From: Dasypus novemcinctus
Taxonomy: Eukaryota; Chordata; Mammalia; Cingulata; Dasypodidae
NCBI RefSeq assembly: GCF_030445035.2
Contig: NC_080682.1
Span: 29,122,770-29,186,769 of the forward strand
Length of the DNA: 64,000 bases
Reading direction: 5' to 3'
Below are positions 12,320-25,110 of this stretch, piece by piece. The stretch's first letter is position 1. Every line of letters begins with the position of its first letter. Under the pieces are notes generated by a model. It searched no databases. It saw only the letters and a list, made by a program, of their open reading frames with translations, and had not been told where the DNA came from. The translations under genes were made by a program, and so were the position numbers.

Positions 12320-13400
12320 TTAACTAGTGAGGATGTGCTTCAAAATTTTTTCAGGCTTGGGTCTACTCAAAGAAATAACATAAATATGTAAAACTGAAGC
12401 TAAACATATCAAATACTGGATTTTCAAAAATATAATTACTTTAATAATAAGTGTCAAAAGGAAAAGTATGGTGACACATTGTGGGGCTTTAGTCACATAT
12501 ACAAGTAAAGTGTATGGCAAAAATAGCACAAAGATTGGGATGATAACATGAATCCTGCTGCACAAAGTCTAAAAATTCACCTAGAGCAACAGCAATGCAA
12601 AGAGAAATGGAAAATGTCAATATAAGGAATGAGTAAGGTATAACTCTATAAGTTACATACAAATATTAAAAGAATAGAAACAAAATGCTGTAAATGTCTT
12701 TTATTGTTAAATTTAAAAATTTAGATAAATGTGCAATTACTTAAAGATGCTCACACCAGAAAAATGGGTAACTTGAACACTCTTGTATCCATTTGAGAAG
12801 TTGAATGTTTCCTTAAAAATCATTCTACATGAAAGAAAAAAAGCAACAACACAAGGAGTTATTTTCCCAATGTGAAAACCTCATATTTCCCTCAGACTTG
12901 CATGTCGAAGGAGTTCTACGTGAATTCTCTTAATACATGCAGAAGAAGACAACATCTCGGGAGAAAGTAGACCAACACAGAAGAAAACTGTGTTCCAGGA
13001 TTACTTCATGGAAAAGAGCCACCCATAAACCCTAGTCAGCTAAAATCTGCAAAATTGTGCATGATGGATAATAATTTCCCCTTTATTAAGCCATTCTCTT
13101 TCTGCATCTTTTTTTTTTCACAGTAGGACATGCTGTACCTGACAAGTTCTTTGGTCCTTCCACAATTCAGTCAAATCACCTGATAAATCTCTTTGCCTTA
13201 CAGAGTTCTTTCTGTAAATATGACTATACATGTATGTTTGGAAAGATTCAGCTGGTATTGCCAAAATCTTACTGTCTTCTTTTGACAGTTGATAACAACA
13301 CACATCTCTCAGTGAACCCCCTTCTTTTTGTTATTTTATATATATATATATATGAAAACAATGAATTATTTATTCAGTTCCAATGACAGTAGTATACTTT
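12320..13400. other. AT-rich interval, no supported gene
   Basis: An 81-codon minus frame at 12320-12565 is very hydrophobic (two possible membrane segments) but matches no receptor motif I know, so I do not call it a gene. A short (TA)n run sits at 13337-13353. Nothing else is recognised. Confidence 0.4.
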
Positions 13401-13404
13401 TATA

Positions 13405-13550
13405 GAATAACATAGAGTAGTGATGAAAAATGTGAGCTCTAAGGTTCTGCCTGATTCAAATGTAAGCTTGTCCTTTAAGTTGTTGACTGACAATGAACAC
13501 ATTTTGTAATCTCTCTGTTTCTCAATTTTATCTGTTAAATTCAGCCATTC
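13405..13550 (+). repeat. MIR SINE relic
   Basis: The order 'agtagtgatgaaaaatgtga', 'gctctaaggttctgcctg', 'attcaaat' and 'aatctctctgtttctcaatt' followed by 'atctgttaaat' follows the MIR consensus (A/B-box part, central core, 'cctcagtttcctcatctgtaaaatg' end). Diverged, as expected for this ancient tRNA-derived family. Confidence 0.7.
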
Positions 13551-13554
13551 AAAT

Positions 13555-13830
13555 AAATCTACTGAGACAGTCTTCTCAGTGCTGGGGATATAGCATTGAA
13601 AATATTGGCAAAATTTTGTGCTCATAGAGTTTCATAGTGAAGAAAAACAGAGGGAAAAAAACATAAGCAAAATATATGGGAAAAGATAGACTATTTAGAT
13701 GAGGCAATGGCTATGGAAAAAAATTTAGCATGAATGTGGAATGGTGGCAGGTGCGATTTTAAATAGGGTGATAAAGTATTGTTTTAGGAGGAAAGATTGA
13801 GAAAAGGTCACAGTCTGAATATATTCTATA
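13555..13830 (+). repeat. L2-like ancient repeat relic
   Basis: 'ctcagtgctggggatatagca' and 'ctcatagagtttcatagtg' fit the widespread mammalian repeat with 'aggcactggggatacagcagtgaac..ctcatggagcttacattctag'. The same family occurs at 29600-30250 and 63600-64000. The exact class (L2 or another ancient repeat) is not certain. Confidence 0.55.
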
Positions 13831-16280
13831 CAGAGAATTAATATGATATGCTGGTGTGCTCGACGTAGGATCTGTGACATAGAGAAAATTCTGAGATGAC
13901 TCTTTCATGAACAAGTAGGAGTATGGCTTTTCCTTATTTGAGATTTAATTTCAGGTAATACAAGTACCTACTTCAGAGGTGTCTTATGAACATAAACTAT
14001 GCTAATTGTTGATCTAAAGCTCTTGGAATTTTGTCCATCCATGCTCATAAATATAACCTATTTATCACATCATTCATCGGAAAACAAAACTCATCAATAA
14101 TTTCTTATGCTCTACTCTATTCTTATTTTTCTGCATTCTTTAAAGAGCTCAACTTTTAAATTACATATACAATACAAATATAAACAAGAATTTTGTTTCC
14201 AAACTACCTCAGACTAGATTTTATATAAAATATGATATACAATGATAGAGATAGTAATGAAAGAGGGATAATGTAAATAATCTAGTGTTCTCATATTGTC
14301 CAAAATTTATATTATATTTAATTAATAACAACATAAATTCTTCTTTGGAATATAATATAATTTATTAAATTTAATAAAAACAAAAGCAAATTCTGAACTC
14401 ATTACTCACTGAAAAATTAGACTATCTCTTGACCATCATTTCTATTACACATGAACAGGACTTCTAAATCACAGTATTGTACATAAATAAAAGGAAAACC
14501 AACACAATTGATTAAAAAGATCAGAAAATATAAAAAGTCTTTAAACATAAAAGACAAAATGCATGTATATTAGTTAAAAAGTGCATTTTAAAAAAATTAA
14601 TTCTTAACAAAGACATCTCTTATTGTATATTAAAAAGAGGAATTTCAGTAAATATAGACCCTAGGCAACATAGAGGTCTGAGCAAAAATGAGACATAATA
14701 CAATAATTTATGTGGATATTTTCTATAAATTCAGGATTGAGAGGGAAAATGTGCATTTTAATTACATGAATAAATTAAGGAAAAGGGATGAAATGGTGAA
14801 AAGTGGTGAAAACGTTACTCCTAAAGCAGATTTTAACATTAATCATTTAAGAAAATGAGCAAATATTATTCTACCAAGAAAACATAACATAATTTAAAGG
14901 AAACAACAAATGCTAAAATACATCTCATAACCAGGGAAAATTTCAAATAAAAAAAATCAAGTAACTGAGAAATGCAGAAAACATATTAAAAATATGCATT
15001 TAATAGCAGAGTATATTAAAACTTCAATTACAGGTTATGCAGAGCAATTTCTAAGGGAAATTTTAGCCTTCAACTTGAATAAAATTTGTCACAAAATTTG
15101 GATTCATTCTCAATTCTTAGGTTTACAAAATATCTCCATCAAAAAGTTTAGAACAAGTAAAGAATTTAATTCAATAATTTATTTCTTTTATACAACAAGA
15201 TTATAGAAATCAGGAGAAAGGACGTGATTAATTTTTATTCAAACTGAGTTAAACAAAAATCACTACTTACTGAAACTTGTTGACACATCATATAATGATA
15301 GGGTTTTCAAATAGCAGGTAGATACAAGAGAAATAGAAATATTATTGTATAAAGGTATTTAACCTGATGAATTCATAAACTGTCAGATTTTAAAGTATTC
15401 TAAGATGAGATTCTTGATTTTGCTTATGTACAAAGAAAAGGTTCAATTCTCAATATTAAATGACAGAGGAATTAACAAATATTTTAGGGATGAGTGGAAA
15501 TTGAAAGCTGAAAAAAATAGAAGATGTCAAAAATGGTTTATATATATGTAAAATATGCATACACAGTGATCTTAGCTTGGAGGACTATGAAAAATTAATA
15601 CATTTTTAGAATATTTTTAATTTTTTAATAATTCAAAATATCCAAATTTTCTTCAACGATCACATAGATATTTTTCTATATATTAATTCTATCTCCATAT
15701 TTTACTTTGCTCTAAAACCAAATATTGAAGCATTGGTTTTAGTTGTTAGTTTGCTTACTAATAAATTTAACTGTAAGTATGCACACAGCACCAGAAAATA
15801 GTTTCCTAATAAAAGCCATTGATTTTTCAAAATTTATAAAGAATATAAGTATTCTGTAATATGCCTGGAATTTATTAGTACTGGATTAAAATGTGCAATT
15901 CATCATCTGTTTTAATGTTTATAATATGATTATGGATTTAATAGTATTATTTTTCTTACACATTCAAGAAAATTACATTCAAAGTTTCAGTGACTTACTA
16001 AGTTATATACAACTAATATGCCAGCATATCTAGAAATTAAACCTTGGATTTTTCCACCCCAAAGCAGAATTAATTTTTACTGTGCAATATTTCTTCTCTA
16101 CAGAATAAAGCGCCTTCAGAAAGTATTCTCCATAATAAAAATATGTGATATTGGATTATTCATGGGGAAGTCTATGATACAATTTGAAAGATAAAATCAC
16201 ATTTTTTGGACATTAGTTGTCCTAAAATATACAGTATTTAAACCACAATGTATACCCATATCTCGTGGCGTCCAATATTT
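13830..16280. other. AT-rich intergenic stretch, nothing recognised
   Basis: About 2.4 kb downstream (3' side) of the OR gene. It is very A-rich on the plus strand from 14140 to 15000. The 70-codon frame at 14994-15206 has no features. No repeat family, exon or RNA gene is supported. Confidence 0.5.
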
Positions 16281-16288
16281 CTAAAAAC

Positions 16289-16294
16289 TTTATT
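16289..16294 (-). promoter_or_regulatory. Candidate polyadenylation signal for the OR gene
   Basis: An AATAAA hexamer on the minus strand lies about 150 bases downstream of the OR stop codon. It is the first canonical hexamer I noticed there. The region is AT-rich, so chance occurrence is quite possible. Confidence 0.35.
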
Positions 16295-16443
16295 AGAAAT
16301 GTTCCAGATCATGTATGATCAAGCAGATGATCGTTCAACAGAAATGCAAACTAATTAAAGGATACTTTTCTATTTAGAGAATGACCAAATGACTACCCAA
16401 TAAGAAAGAAAGGAAAGATGAGCTTAAATATTCAGTATTACTG

Positions 16444-17391
16444 TCATTTAAATTTCCTGGAGCCCTCTCTTTTCTGCATGATTCTAATGAAAGCATTTTT
16501 CACCTCTTTGTTCCTAAGACTATAAATGAGTGGATTCAGCATGGGGATCACCATTGTATAAAACACAGAGGCCACTTGCTCCTTTCCCAAAGAATAGGAC
16601 TTCTTTGGTTTTAAATAAGTAAAAGTCATAGTACTGAAAAATATGGTGACTCCCAGGAGGTGGGAGGCACAGGTAGAGAAGGCTTTGCGCTTTCCTGAAG
16701 TTGAATTAATTTTCAGGATAGTAGACAGAATGGACCCATAGGACATGGAGATTGCCATGAGAGACACCACTGCAGTTATGCCAGAGAGAATGATTATCAT
16801 GATTTCAGTGTCATGAGTGTCAGTGCAGGACAGGGCTAAAATTGGGGTTGTGTCACAGAAAAAGTGATAGATTACATTGGAGTTGCAGAAATGCAAACTG
16901 TTCATGCAAAGAATATTGACCAAGGAGTCAGTAAAACCAATCACATAAGACCCAGTGATGAATGTACAGCAGTGTTTCATAGACATAACAACTGGGTAGT
17001 GAAGAGGATTGCAGATAGCTACATAGCGGTCATAGGCCATTGAAGAGAGAAGGAAAAATTCAGTGGCACCTAAGAAAACAAAAAAATACATCTGGGTGAA
17101 GCAGCCTTTGAATGAAATACACTTGGATGAAGTCAGTAAATTCTCTAAGGTTTTAGGTATGATGACAGTTGAGTAACTGAGATCAAGGAATGACAAGTGA
17201 CTGAGGAAAAAGTACATGGGGGTATGAAGTTGGGTATCCAGTTGAATTATCAGTATCATCCCTGCATTCCCCAACAGGGTAATCAAGTATATCAGGAGAA
17301 ACAGCATAAAGAGGACCTGCCGAATCTCTTCAGAATCTGTCAATCCCATAAGGATGAAGCCAGCCACGTTTGTTCTATTCCGAATCCCCAT
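16444..17391 (-). CDS. Olfactory receptor, class II, intact single-exon coding region
   Basis: Odorant-binding G-protein-coupled receptor of the olfactory sensory neuron membrane, expected to signal through Golf and adenylate cyclase. The frame is open for 315 codons and ends in TGA, a normal length for the family. I start it at the ATG at 17389-17391. The open frame runs upstream to a TTG but has no earlier ATG before an in-frame TAA. Visible hallmarks (residues from this Met): N-glycosylation site NRT at 5-7; GN of TM1 at 41-42; [13 protein letters not shown] at 58-70; the conserved extracellular-loop cysteines at 97 and 179; [10 protein letters not shown] at the end of TM3 (118-127); SY in TM5; KAFSTCASH leading into TM6 (236-244); [12 protein letters not shown] in TM7 (283-294). 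No frameshift or stop is seen. It resembles the OR5/OR8/OR9 group of class II receptors; I cannot name the subfamily or ortholog with confidence. Confidence 0.96.
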   Translation of the reverse strand: MGIRNRTNVAGFILMGLTDSEEIRQVLFMLFLLIYLITLLGNAGMILIIQLDTQLHTPMYFFLSHLSFLDLSYSTVIIPKTLENLLTSSKCISFKGCFTQMYFFVFLGATEFFLLSSMAYDRYVAICNPLHYPVVMSMKHCCTFITGSYVIGFTDSLVNILCMNSLHFCNSNVIYHFFCDTTPILALSCTDTHDTEIMIIILSGITAVVSLMAISMSYGSILSTILKINSTSGKRKAFSTCASHLLGVTIFFSTMTFTYLKPKKSYSLGKEQVASVFYTMVIPMLNPLIYSLRNKEVKNAFIRIMQKREGSRKFK

Positions 17392-17400
17392 AGTTTTCAA

Positions 17401-17428
17401 GTGTTGTAAACTGTTGAGAAATTAAAGG
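17401..17428 (-). promoter_or_regulatory. Candidate splice acceptor and short 5' UTR of the OR coding exon
   Basis: On the minus strand a pyrimidine-leaning stretch (TTTAATTTCTCAACAG) ends in AG at 17411-17412, about 19 bases before the ATG. OR genes usually have one coding exon preceded by one or more non-coding exons, with an acceptor a short way upstream of the start codon, so the position fits. The AG is visible; its use is inferred. The donor and promoter are not identified. Confidence 0.45.
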
Positions 17429-17429
17429 T

Positions 17430-20400
17430 GATACTTAAAATGAATGGCTTCAAGAAGGTTTTTTTACTATATGGATCATCTGGCAGTTTAAAATGTTGAT
17501 GTAATGTCTTCAGAAATTCATAATAAAGAGTAAGATGATAAATATGACTGGAAAGAGCTTATTTTAACTAATAAATAAATATTAAGTATAAATAATCATA
17601 GGAATATTATATAATAGAAGCTAATATATATTGCATAATTAAAAAGAACTCAGCAATGTTAAAATACTTTGTTTTATTTACACATTTTCCAGATGACAAT
17701 ATTGTATCATAGGTATTAGTATTGCACACAATTTTTAAATGAGAAAAAGAACACAGAAATTTAAGTATTTTATCCAGAGTCACAGTTGTGTTGGACATGT
17801 GATTCTATCAAGACTGTTTAGTCCAGAGATCAAGCTAAGATACCATATCAGTACTTATAATTAATTTCAGAAAAATATAAATAATTGATGGATATATAAG
17901 AAGCAATGATAGAGGGTTTTTGCCTTGTGTACTGTGCTTTTTGTTATCAGTATTATTCAATATAAGTGGAAGATCAGAAATGAAAACCTTAAGCTTCTTT
18001 AATGGGGTATAATAAGACAGCAGCCCATACATTATTATTAACTTAAAAGGTATGTTTTTAACTCAACATTTAAAATCATACTTCTTCCAAAATTATATTT
18101 TCAGTATACATATACTTTGTCGATGATTCTGCTTCTATCAATTCTATAATTCTATATTTGCATTTCTATAATCCAGTATTACTTAGGTGCAGCCAAATTT
18201 TGTGTGTATATATATATATACACACACATATGCATATATTTATGCATATATTCTGGTCCTTCAAATAATATCCCCGTTTTTTTGAAATAAACTAAAATGT
18301 TCTAACTGAGAATAATGCTTACCATGAACTAAAGATCTAGAAATTTATCAATCTCAAGTTTTTCTCACAAATAAAGCATGTAAACCTTATAAGGAGACTG
18401 TAATTTCTCTGATTTATTATTTGTATCCTTCAAGATAAGTTATGTTTACCTTTTGTACATCCATTTTTATTTTATTCAGTTCCTATCCAAACAAAAAGTT
18501 CACCAGAAATTAAGTCTCACGAGTATACCAAGAGCTACTGTGAACTCAAGCAGAGCAAACTATTCATTTCCTTTCACCCTGATAATTCTATGACTCCTCT
18601 TATTTTGAAGATTATTGATTCTGCCCATTTGGTCATTCATGGTGTCACTTTCCAAGGAAGGTTGTTTGGCCTGTTCCCAAGACTAATGTTTCCATGTTAA
18701 GTGTGAACCAGAGAGGTCCTTCTCACTTTGAAACCAGGTAATGTTGAGCATCATTTTTTTTTCCGGTATTCGTTTGTGATGTTCTAGTTGATGTCCATGA
18801 GAGGGTAAAAGAGAAATTATGTCTAGAGAAATAATTAATCTGTGGTTTAAGGCCAGAAAATTAACCACCAGGTATGTAATAACACCTTTTTTTTGCAATG
18901 TAACATTTTTTGTATTTAAAAGTGTGACACAACCATAAGAGAAAACATTGTTCGTTACACAAAATTAGAATATAAGAAAACTTTAAGTAGAAAATGAAAT
19001 TCATTCATAGATATCTTTATCCCTCACATGTATTTTCTTCCAATTATTTCCCTCTGTGCATAAATGCTTTTTTATATTTGTGTTTACATAATTTTTATCA
19101 CACTGTATTTCAGTAGCATCCTAATATTATTATTAAATATTTATAATACACCTAGACTTATATTATTTATTAGAGGTTTGTAAAACCCATAATTTCATGT
19201 TTTTTACATAGGCTAGGTTTCCATAACTAACTTCTTTTAATGAGTGTGTACCAACTGATGAAGGGGCATTATTGAGGCATCACAGGGAAATATGGTGCAG
19301 TTTCTCCATTCAGGTCTGATAATGTCATCTAAATCATCTACATAGCAGAGGTATTGTTGTATTCAGCCACAACAAATATGTGCCACATTTTATTATTTAG
19401 GCTCTTGGCTTTTATTATATTAAAGAAACATGGAAAAAGAGCATAAAAATCAGTGTTGAGATGACTAAATATTTTCTAATTAATTTTATGGACAAAAGTT
19501 CATTTCATCTATATTAAATAGGTGACATTCTTTCATGTGAACCTTGCAAAAATAAATGATGGATGGAATCAATTCTCATGTAGATTTACAATCTACTCAT
19601 TCAAGAAAACTATTCACACTAGAATTTCAGGAGTGATTGATGATATGGATCAAGGAGATACAAAATAAATTTTCATTATCAAAGTCAGTAATACTGAGAA
19701 AAACTTCTGTAGAGATTAAAAAGCCAGTATCAATTTAATTCATAATTGAGATTTAAACCAAAGGAGACCTTCTATGTCAATGTCATTTCAGTAGGGCCTC
19801 CTTCCTCCTTTCAAAATCTCCATGAAAGAGTTTTTCATTACAACATTGAAATAATTTTATAGCTATTAAATGAAACTTCAAATAATAAAAATGAGTTGAC
19901 AAAAATATATTACAAAAATAATTTTATGACTAAAGTTTTTTCAGTGAATCTTTATTGGTGAGATTCAAATATGTCATTTTAAATAGTAAAATAATTTTAG
20001 TAGAAGATCAAGAGTGCAAAAAAGAAAAGAAATTTGATTCGTTTGTTCTACTTTTTAAAACATTAGAACTTTATCCCTGACAATTTTTCAATACCATTAT
20101 TTTTTAAGACTTCTAATCCTCAAATAAATTCTGCCAATTTTTGTTTTATGTTCCTGAAGCACTTTTAAGGAATATAATAATTTTCTGAAAAATTAGCTCT
20201 ATTGTCATTTGATACTGTCCTTCATATCTCTGGAATACAGAGGTCTAATTTTTCTAATTATACTGCATTGTACAATAGTACTATATGCTCATATTTACAG
20301 GTATATATTCTAACATACTTTTGCTATTCATCTATTCTTTATAGTTATCATATAATTGGTGTTTACTTTTAATAGAGTCAATTGCAGAGTCTTTTAAATT

Positions 20401-20640
20401 GAGTGATTATTCCACTTATAATTGAAATAATTATTTATGGTCTATTTTCACATTGTATCTGATATTCTGATTCTTCTCTCCTGGATTATTTTGGTTAATA
20501 AGGTTAATAAAATAATAATAAATATTATTCTCAAAATTTTATTTTAACCATATTTCATTGTATTATATTGTAATGATAGTTTTAGGAAGTAAATTTGCAT
20601 TCTTAAATTATTCTTCACATAATATTATTGTTATAGCTGC
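17430..20640. other. OR upstream region, AT-rich, no gene recognised
   Basis: This 3.2 kb lies 5' of the OR coding exon and should contain its non-coding exon(s) and promoter if the gene is of usual structure; I cannot place them. A perfect alternating palindrome of 26 bases (GT, TA, CA tracts) is at 18201-18226. The frames here are short and featureless. Confidence 0.4.
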
Positions 20641-21295
20641 TAGGCCACCAAAGCCACAGTTATCTATTGAAACACAGAGCTTTTGAGAAACTAGCAAAAG
20701 AAAACCATTTTCCTCAAAACTCTAGAATACATTTTAATGATTGCATTAACTGAGTGGCTGCTCAATCAATAAAATAAAACTTAAAATTGGTGACACAAAG
20801 CTAGACTCTTCCCCTAACACCCCTCCTAACACAGGGTAGACCAGCCTGCACTCTCATTGTTGGTTCCTGACTTTGTTTCTGAGGAGGCAGAGTAAACCTC
20901 ATGTGCATACAGAGGTGCATTCAGGTGCATCCAATCTACCCAGTGTATCCTGAAAGCATGATCAAGAACACTCATCTCTGTATTACCATTTTAGTACATG
21001 TACTTCAGGCAGAAACAGACTGAAAACAGCAAAACCAGTTTAAGAAACAATGCATTTAAAGAAGCCTGGGATAGAGGATTTCTGTTTTTAAGACACAAAA
21101 CACAGCACACGGAAGCTGTGTGTGGGGGTGCAGTCTATTTCATAGGAATAGAGAAGTCATTCCAATTTCCATAAACAGGGTAGTTGCCAAGTCTGGGCAT
21201 AAGAACAGGACAAAACACAGGACAAGAAGGATAAAATATCCTACATTTGTTTCAGGTTGATCTCTTTGCTAGAAGAGTTATACTCTGAAGGAGAG

Positions 21296-21998
21296 TACAT
21301 TAGTCAGCCAAAAGGGATGCTGAAGCAAAGTACCAGAACTCTGTTGACTTTTAAAAGGGTATTTATTTGTGGTGGAAGCTTATAGTCACAAGATCCTAAA
21401 GAATCCTACTCAAGGTACCATAAGAGGTACTTTGTGACCCAAAGTCATTTGCCATGTTTTTGAACAAGATAAAGAGTGATGGCTGTGAAGTTTCAAACTT
21501 CCTTCTTTCTTATAAGGCTCTGCGTTCCCAGCTTCTTCTGATCTCAGCTGTACTCTGGCATAAGGTCCATCTCTTTCCCCAGTGATCATTTCATTCCATG
21601 CTTACCTGCTTTCTTCTCTCAATATGGTCAGCTGTGAACTATCAGGCTCATCTCTTTCTGAGGCATCTGCCATGTCTAATGAGTTGTCTTTATTCCTCTG
21701 TGCTATTTTATTCTGTGTATCTACTTCTATGTTCTTGATTGATCATCCACTTATACAGCCTACCAAGAGGGGCAGGGACTCAACATTGCACACCCTAATG
21801 ATATGGTTGAATCAAAGTCCTAATCTTAACATAATTTAATCAAAGACATCTCAGTTGATTTTAATACAATCAAACAGTATCATGCCCAGAGGAACAGACC
21901 ATCTTCTGTTATGAATTGAATTCCTTGGAATTCATTATTCATGAATTCCAAAGAACATAGTATCTTCCTTGGGATTCATAAATTATTTCAAACTGCCA
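21296..21998 (-). mobile_element. ERVL-type LTR (family Y), antisense, inside the L1 B 5' UTR
   Basis: On the minus strand it runs from TGGCAGTTTGAAATAATT (ending at 21998) to a terminus near 'ggctgactaatgta' at 21296. The same family appears in plus orientation at about 51955-52435 and 57104-57461, which share 'agccaacagatt' and the terminal 'tgactaata'. The family is common in xenarthran DNA to my knowledge. I found no clear target-site duplication. Confidence 0.65.
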
Positions 21999-22169
21999 TA
22001 GATATCATCAACCAAAACAGAACCAATTTTCAAGTACAATGAGAAGTTATGTTCTATGTTGGTTTGTTCATTTTTCTTAGGTTCTGACACTCAAAAAAGT
22101 ATCAGTCATAACACTGTAAGTATAGAGATATAAGAAATGAAATAGTAAGGAACTCAATGCCATAGTTAA

Positions 22170-22880
22170 AACATTAAAAATGAAAATGCATATGTGCAAC
22201 AAACATTTACAAGGCAAATAAAGACACAAGAAATGATGGTCCAGTCAAAGAAACAGGATAAATCTTCAGAAATCAGTGAAGAAGAACACAAGATGTTGGG
22301 TATGGAGAGGGAAGAATCAGAAAACTCAAGGACAAAACAGTTCGAATGATTCAAGCTGAAGAGATTAAAGAAAAAAGGTGAAAAATGTGAACAGAATCTA
22401 AGACAATTTAGGGACATCTTCAAAAATACCAATGAAGGTATAATGGGAATGAAAATTTTTAAAAAAGACATAAGCACATATTCAAGATTCCCAAGGGACA
22501 CCAAATAGGATAAATTTGAAGAGAACCTTGCTCAGGGTCAACATAGTCAAATCATGGCTTTCAAGGACAAGGAGAGTTTTGAAAGCTGCAAGGAAAAGTA
22601 AAATGTTGTATAAAATTCAGTCCCTATAAAATTAATTATTGATTTCTCACAGAAATCTTGGAGGCAAAAAGGTAGTGGGATTAAGTATTTAAGTGCTAAA
22701 AGAAAAAAATTTCAACTGAGAATTTTATATGTCAAGATTATCTTAAAAATATGGGAGAGATTAAGACATTTCCAGATTTTAAAAAATGCTGATGGAGAGC
22801 CTCACTAGACTTGCCCCTTAAACGTGGTATAAGGAGTCCTTCAGGCTAAAAGAAAGGACACTAGGCAGTGTATCAAAGGA
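22170..22880 (+). pseudogene. L1 ORF1 relic of LINE-1 B
   Basis: Carboxyl-domain landmarks are readable: 'agaaatcttggaggcaaaaaggtagtgg', 'tttcaactgagaattttatatg', 'attaagacatttccagat' and 'aaggagtccttcaggctaaa'. Stops and frameshifts occur throughout. The 112-codon minus frame at 22166-22504 is the antisense shadow of this relic. Confidence 0.7.
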
Positions 22881-23449
22881 GAATAAAGGAACAAAGATTT
22901 CTTGTAAAGGTAATCACATAGATAATTATAAATTCCAACATTATTGTACTGTACTTCTATATGTAACTCTAATTATTTGTACAGAGTCTAAAAAGTTAAT
23001 GCTGAAAAAGTAATGAATTCTTTATAGTTTAGGGCATGTAATGTGTAAAGATATAAGTTTTAACCAGTACAACAAAAATTTGGGGGTTTTAGGGGTCTGG
23101 AAAATTTTGAGTATGTTTATATTAAAGTTAAGTTGGTATCAAGTCAAACAAGATTGTTAGAGATTTAAGATGGTGTATTTAAGTTCCAAGATAGCCAGAA
23201 GTAAATATCTCAGTATATATACAGACATAAATGATAAGGAACTCAAAATAGCTCACTAAAAATAAAATCAATAGGAAAGTATACATTAATGGAAGTATTG
23301 ATGGTTAAAATTTTATAAGACAAAATCCACACGGCAAAATGGAAGAAGAAATTCTTGCATTTGCAGTAGTTAATTTAAATGTAAATCAGCTAAATTTCCC
23401 AGTCAAAAAGCAGAGAGTGGCACTATGAAGCCTGAAATAAAGGGAAGGA

Positions 23450-25110
23450 TATTTCATATTCGTGAATTGGAAGACTAAGTAGAGTTAATACATCAGTTTT
23501 ACCTACAGTGATTTATAGGTTCAACACATTCCCAATAAAAATCACAAGAGCCTTCTTTGCAAAAATGGAAAACCCAATCATCAAACTTAAAAGGCCCAAA
23601 CACCAAAAGTATCTTGAAAAGACAGAGTATACTGAAACACTAGAACTCCCCAGATTTAAAACTTATGACAAATCTACATTTATCAAAACATCATAATACT
23701 TCTCAATGGCAGACATATATACCAATGGAATTAAATTGGGAGTTCAGAAAATTTCTCATATTGAGGGCAAATTGAATTTTTTACAGGGTGTCAGGTCCAT
23801 TCAAAGGGGAAGGAATAATCACTTCAACCAATGGTATTGGAAGAATAGGAGTGCTATATGCAAAAGAATACATATGGACCATTACCTCTTATCATATACA
23901 AAAATTAAAATAAAAAGGATAAATTATCTAAATACAAGAACCAGAGTTCTAAACTCTTGCTTCTTAATCTTCATTTTTCTGAATGTGAAGCCATTTTAAA
24001 CAAGATGTTTGAAGATGATATTTTTACTTAAAGTGTGGCAAATTGAATCAGTTTGGACTCTGGCCTGATTACTAGAGTCCTTTATAAGTACAGTGAAATT
24101 CATTCATAGAGAGAATGCCACAGAACAAGTCAATGGAACCCACAGGAGAAAGGATAAGATATCACCATATGTATCACCATGTCACAGAAAATCCAAAGAA
24201 TATGGTTCACTGGAAGCGAGTACCAGAACACCACATACTTCTTGGAACAAGAATTTCCTTGCTGAGATCTTGATTTGGAATTTCTGCCCAGCCTCAGAAT
24301 CATGAATCAATAATGTTCCATTCCTTAAATCAATACCTTAATGGTACTGCTTGGCTGTCAGGAAACTAAGACAAACTGCGAGAGGGAGACTTCAGGATCC
24401 TATGTTAGGCAAGAATTCCTTAGTATTTCCACCAAAAGCAAACTAACAAAAGAAAAGAAAAAATAGATAATTGAAGCTTCATCAAAACTAAAAACCTTTT
24501 TGCATCAAGTACTTTAACATGAAAGTTAAAATCAACCTTCAGAAAAGGATAAAATATTTGGAATTAATATATCTGATAAATGTTTATTATTCAGAATATA
24601 TAAAGAAATCCTACAACTCAGAAACAATAATACATACAATATAATTTAAAAATCAGTAAAACTTGAATAGATTTTTCTCCAAAAAATATGTATAAATGGC
24701 CAATAAGCACATGAAAATGTGCACAATATCATTACCATTAGGGAAATACAAATCAAAAATTCAGTGAGATACCATTTCACACCCATAAGAATGCCTCCTA
24801 TTCAACCGAGAAAACAACAGTGTTGGAGAGGATGTTAAGAACTGGGAGCACTTGTTCTTTTTTGGTGGGAAAGAAAAATGGTGAACCCATTGAGGAAAAC
24901 ATTTTGGATATTCCTCAAAAAGTTAATGATAGAATTAACATATGACCTGACAGTCCCATTTCTATGCACATGCCCTAAAGAAGTCATACCATGGACTCAA
25001 ACAGATATCTGCAGACGAATATTCATGGTGCATTATTCACAATTGCCAAAGATGGAATATGACATGTGGTATATAAATACAGTGGAATACTATTTAGTTG
25101 TATAAAGGAA
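23450..25110 (+). pseudogene. L1 ORF2 thumb and carboxyl part of LINE-1 B
   Basis: 'MIYRFNTFPIKITRAFFAKME' begins at 23508. 'IYTNGIKLGVQKI' and 'SIQRGRNNHFNQWYWKNRSAI' follow at 23712-23870. After the inserted LTR the sequence resumes and ends with 'FLKKLMIELTYDLTVPFL' and 'MWYINTVEYY' near 25080. Order and spacing match known L1 ORF2. Not functional. Confidence 0.8.
23950..24376 (+). mobile_element. MaLR-type LTR inside L1 B ORF2 (shared with unit C)
   Basis: Segment with 'tgtggcaaattgaatcagtttgg', 'gagtcctttataagta', 'catgaatcaataatgttcc' and the end 'gctgtcaggaaactaagaca'. It aligns by eye with 59342-59798 in unit C, where the 5' end 'tgttataaactgaa' is better kept. Here about 20 bases of the 5' end are lost. 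The insertion point in ORF2 is the same in both units. Confidence 0.65.

Noticed and set aside
12320-12565. Hydrophobic 81-codon minus-strand frame as a receptor fragment
   Set aside because: It has two membrane-like stretches but none of the OR, vomeronasal or taste receptor motifs, and AT-rich DNA easily yields such frames.
22166-22504. 112-codon minus-strand frame
   Set aside because: Antisense shadow of an L1 ORF1 relic.
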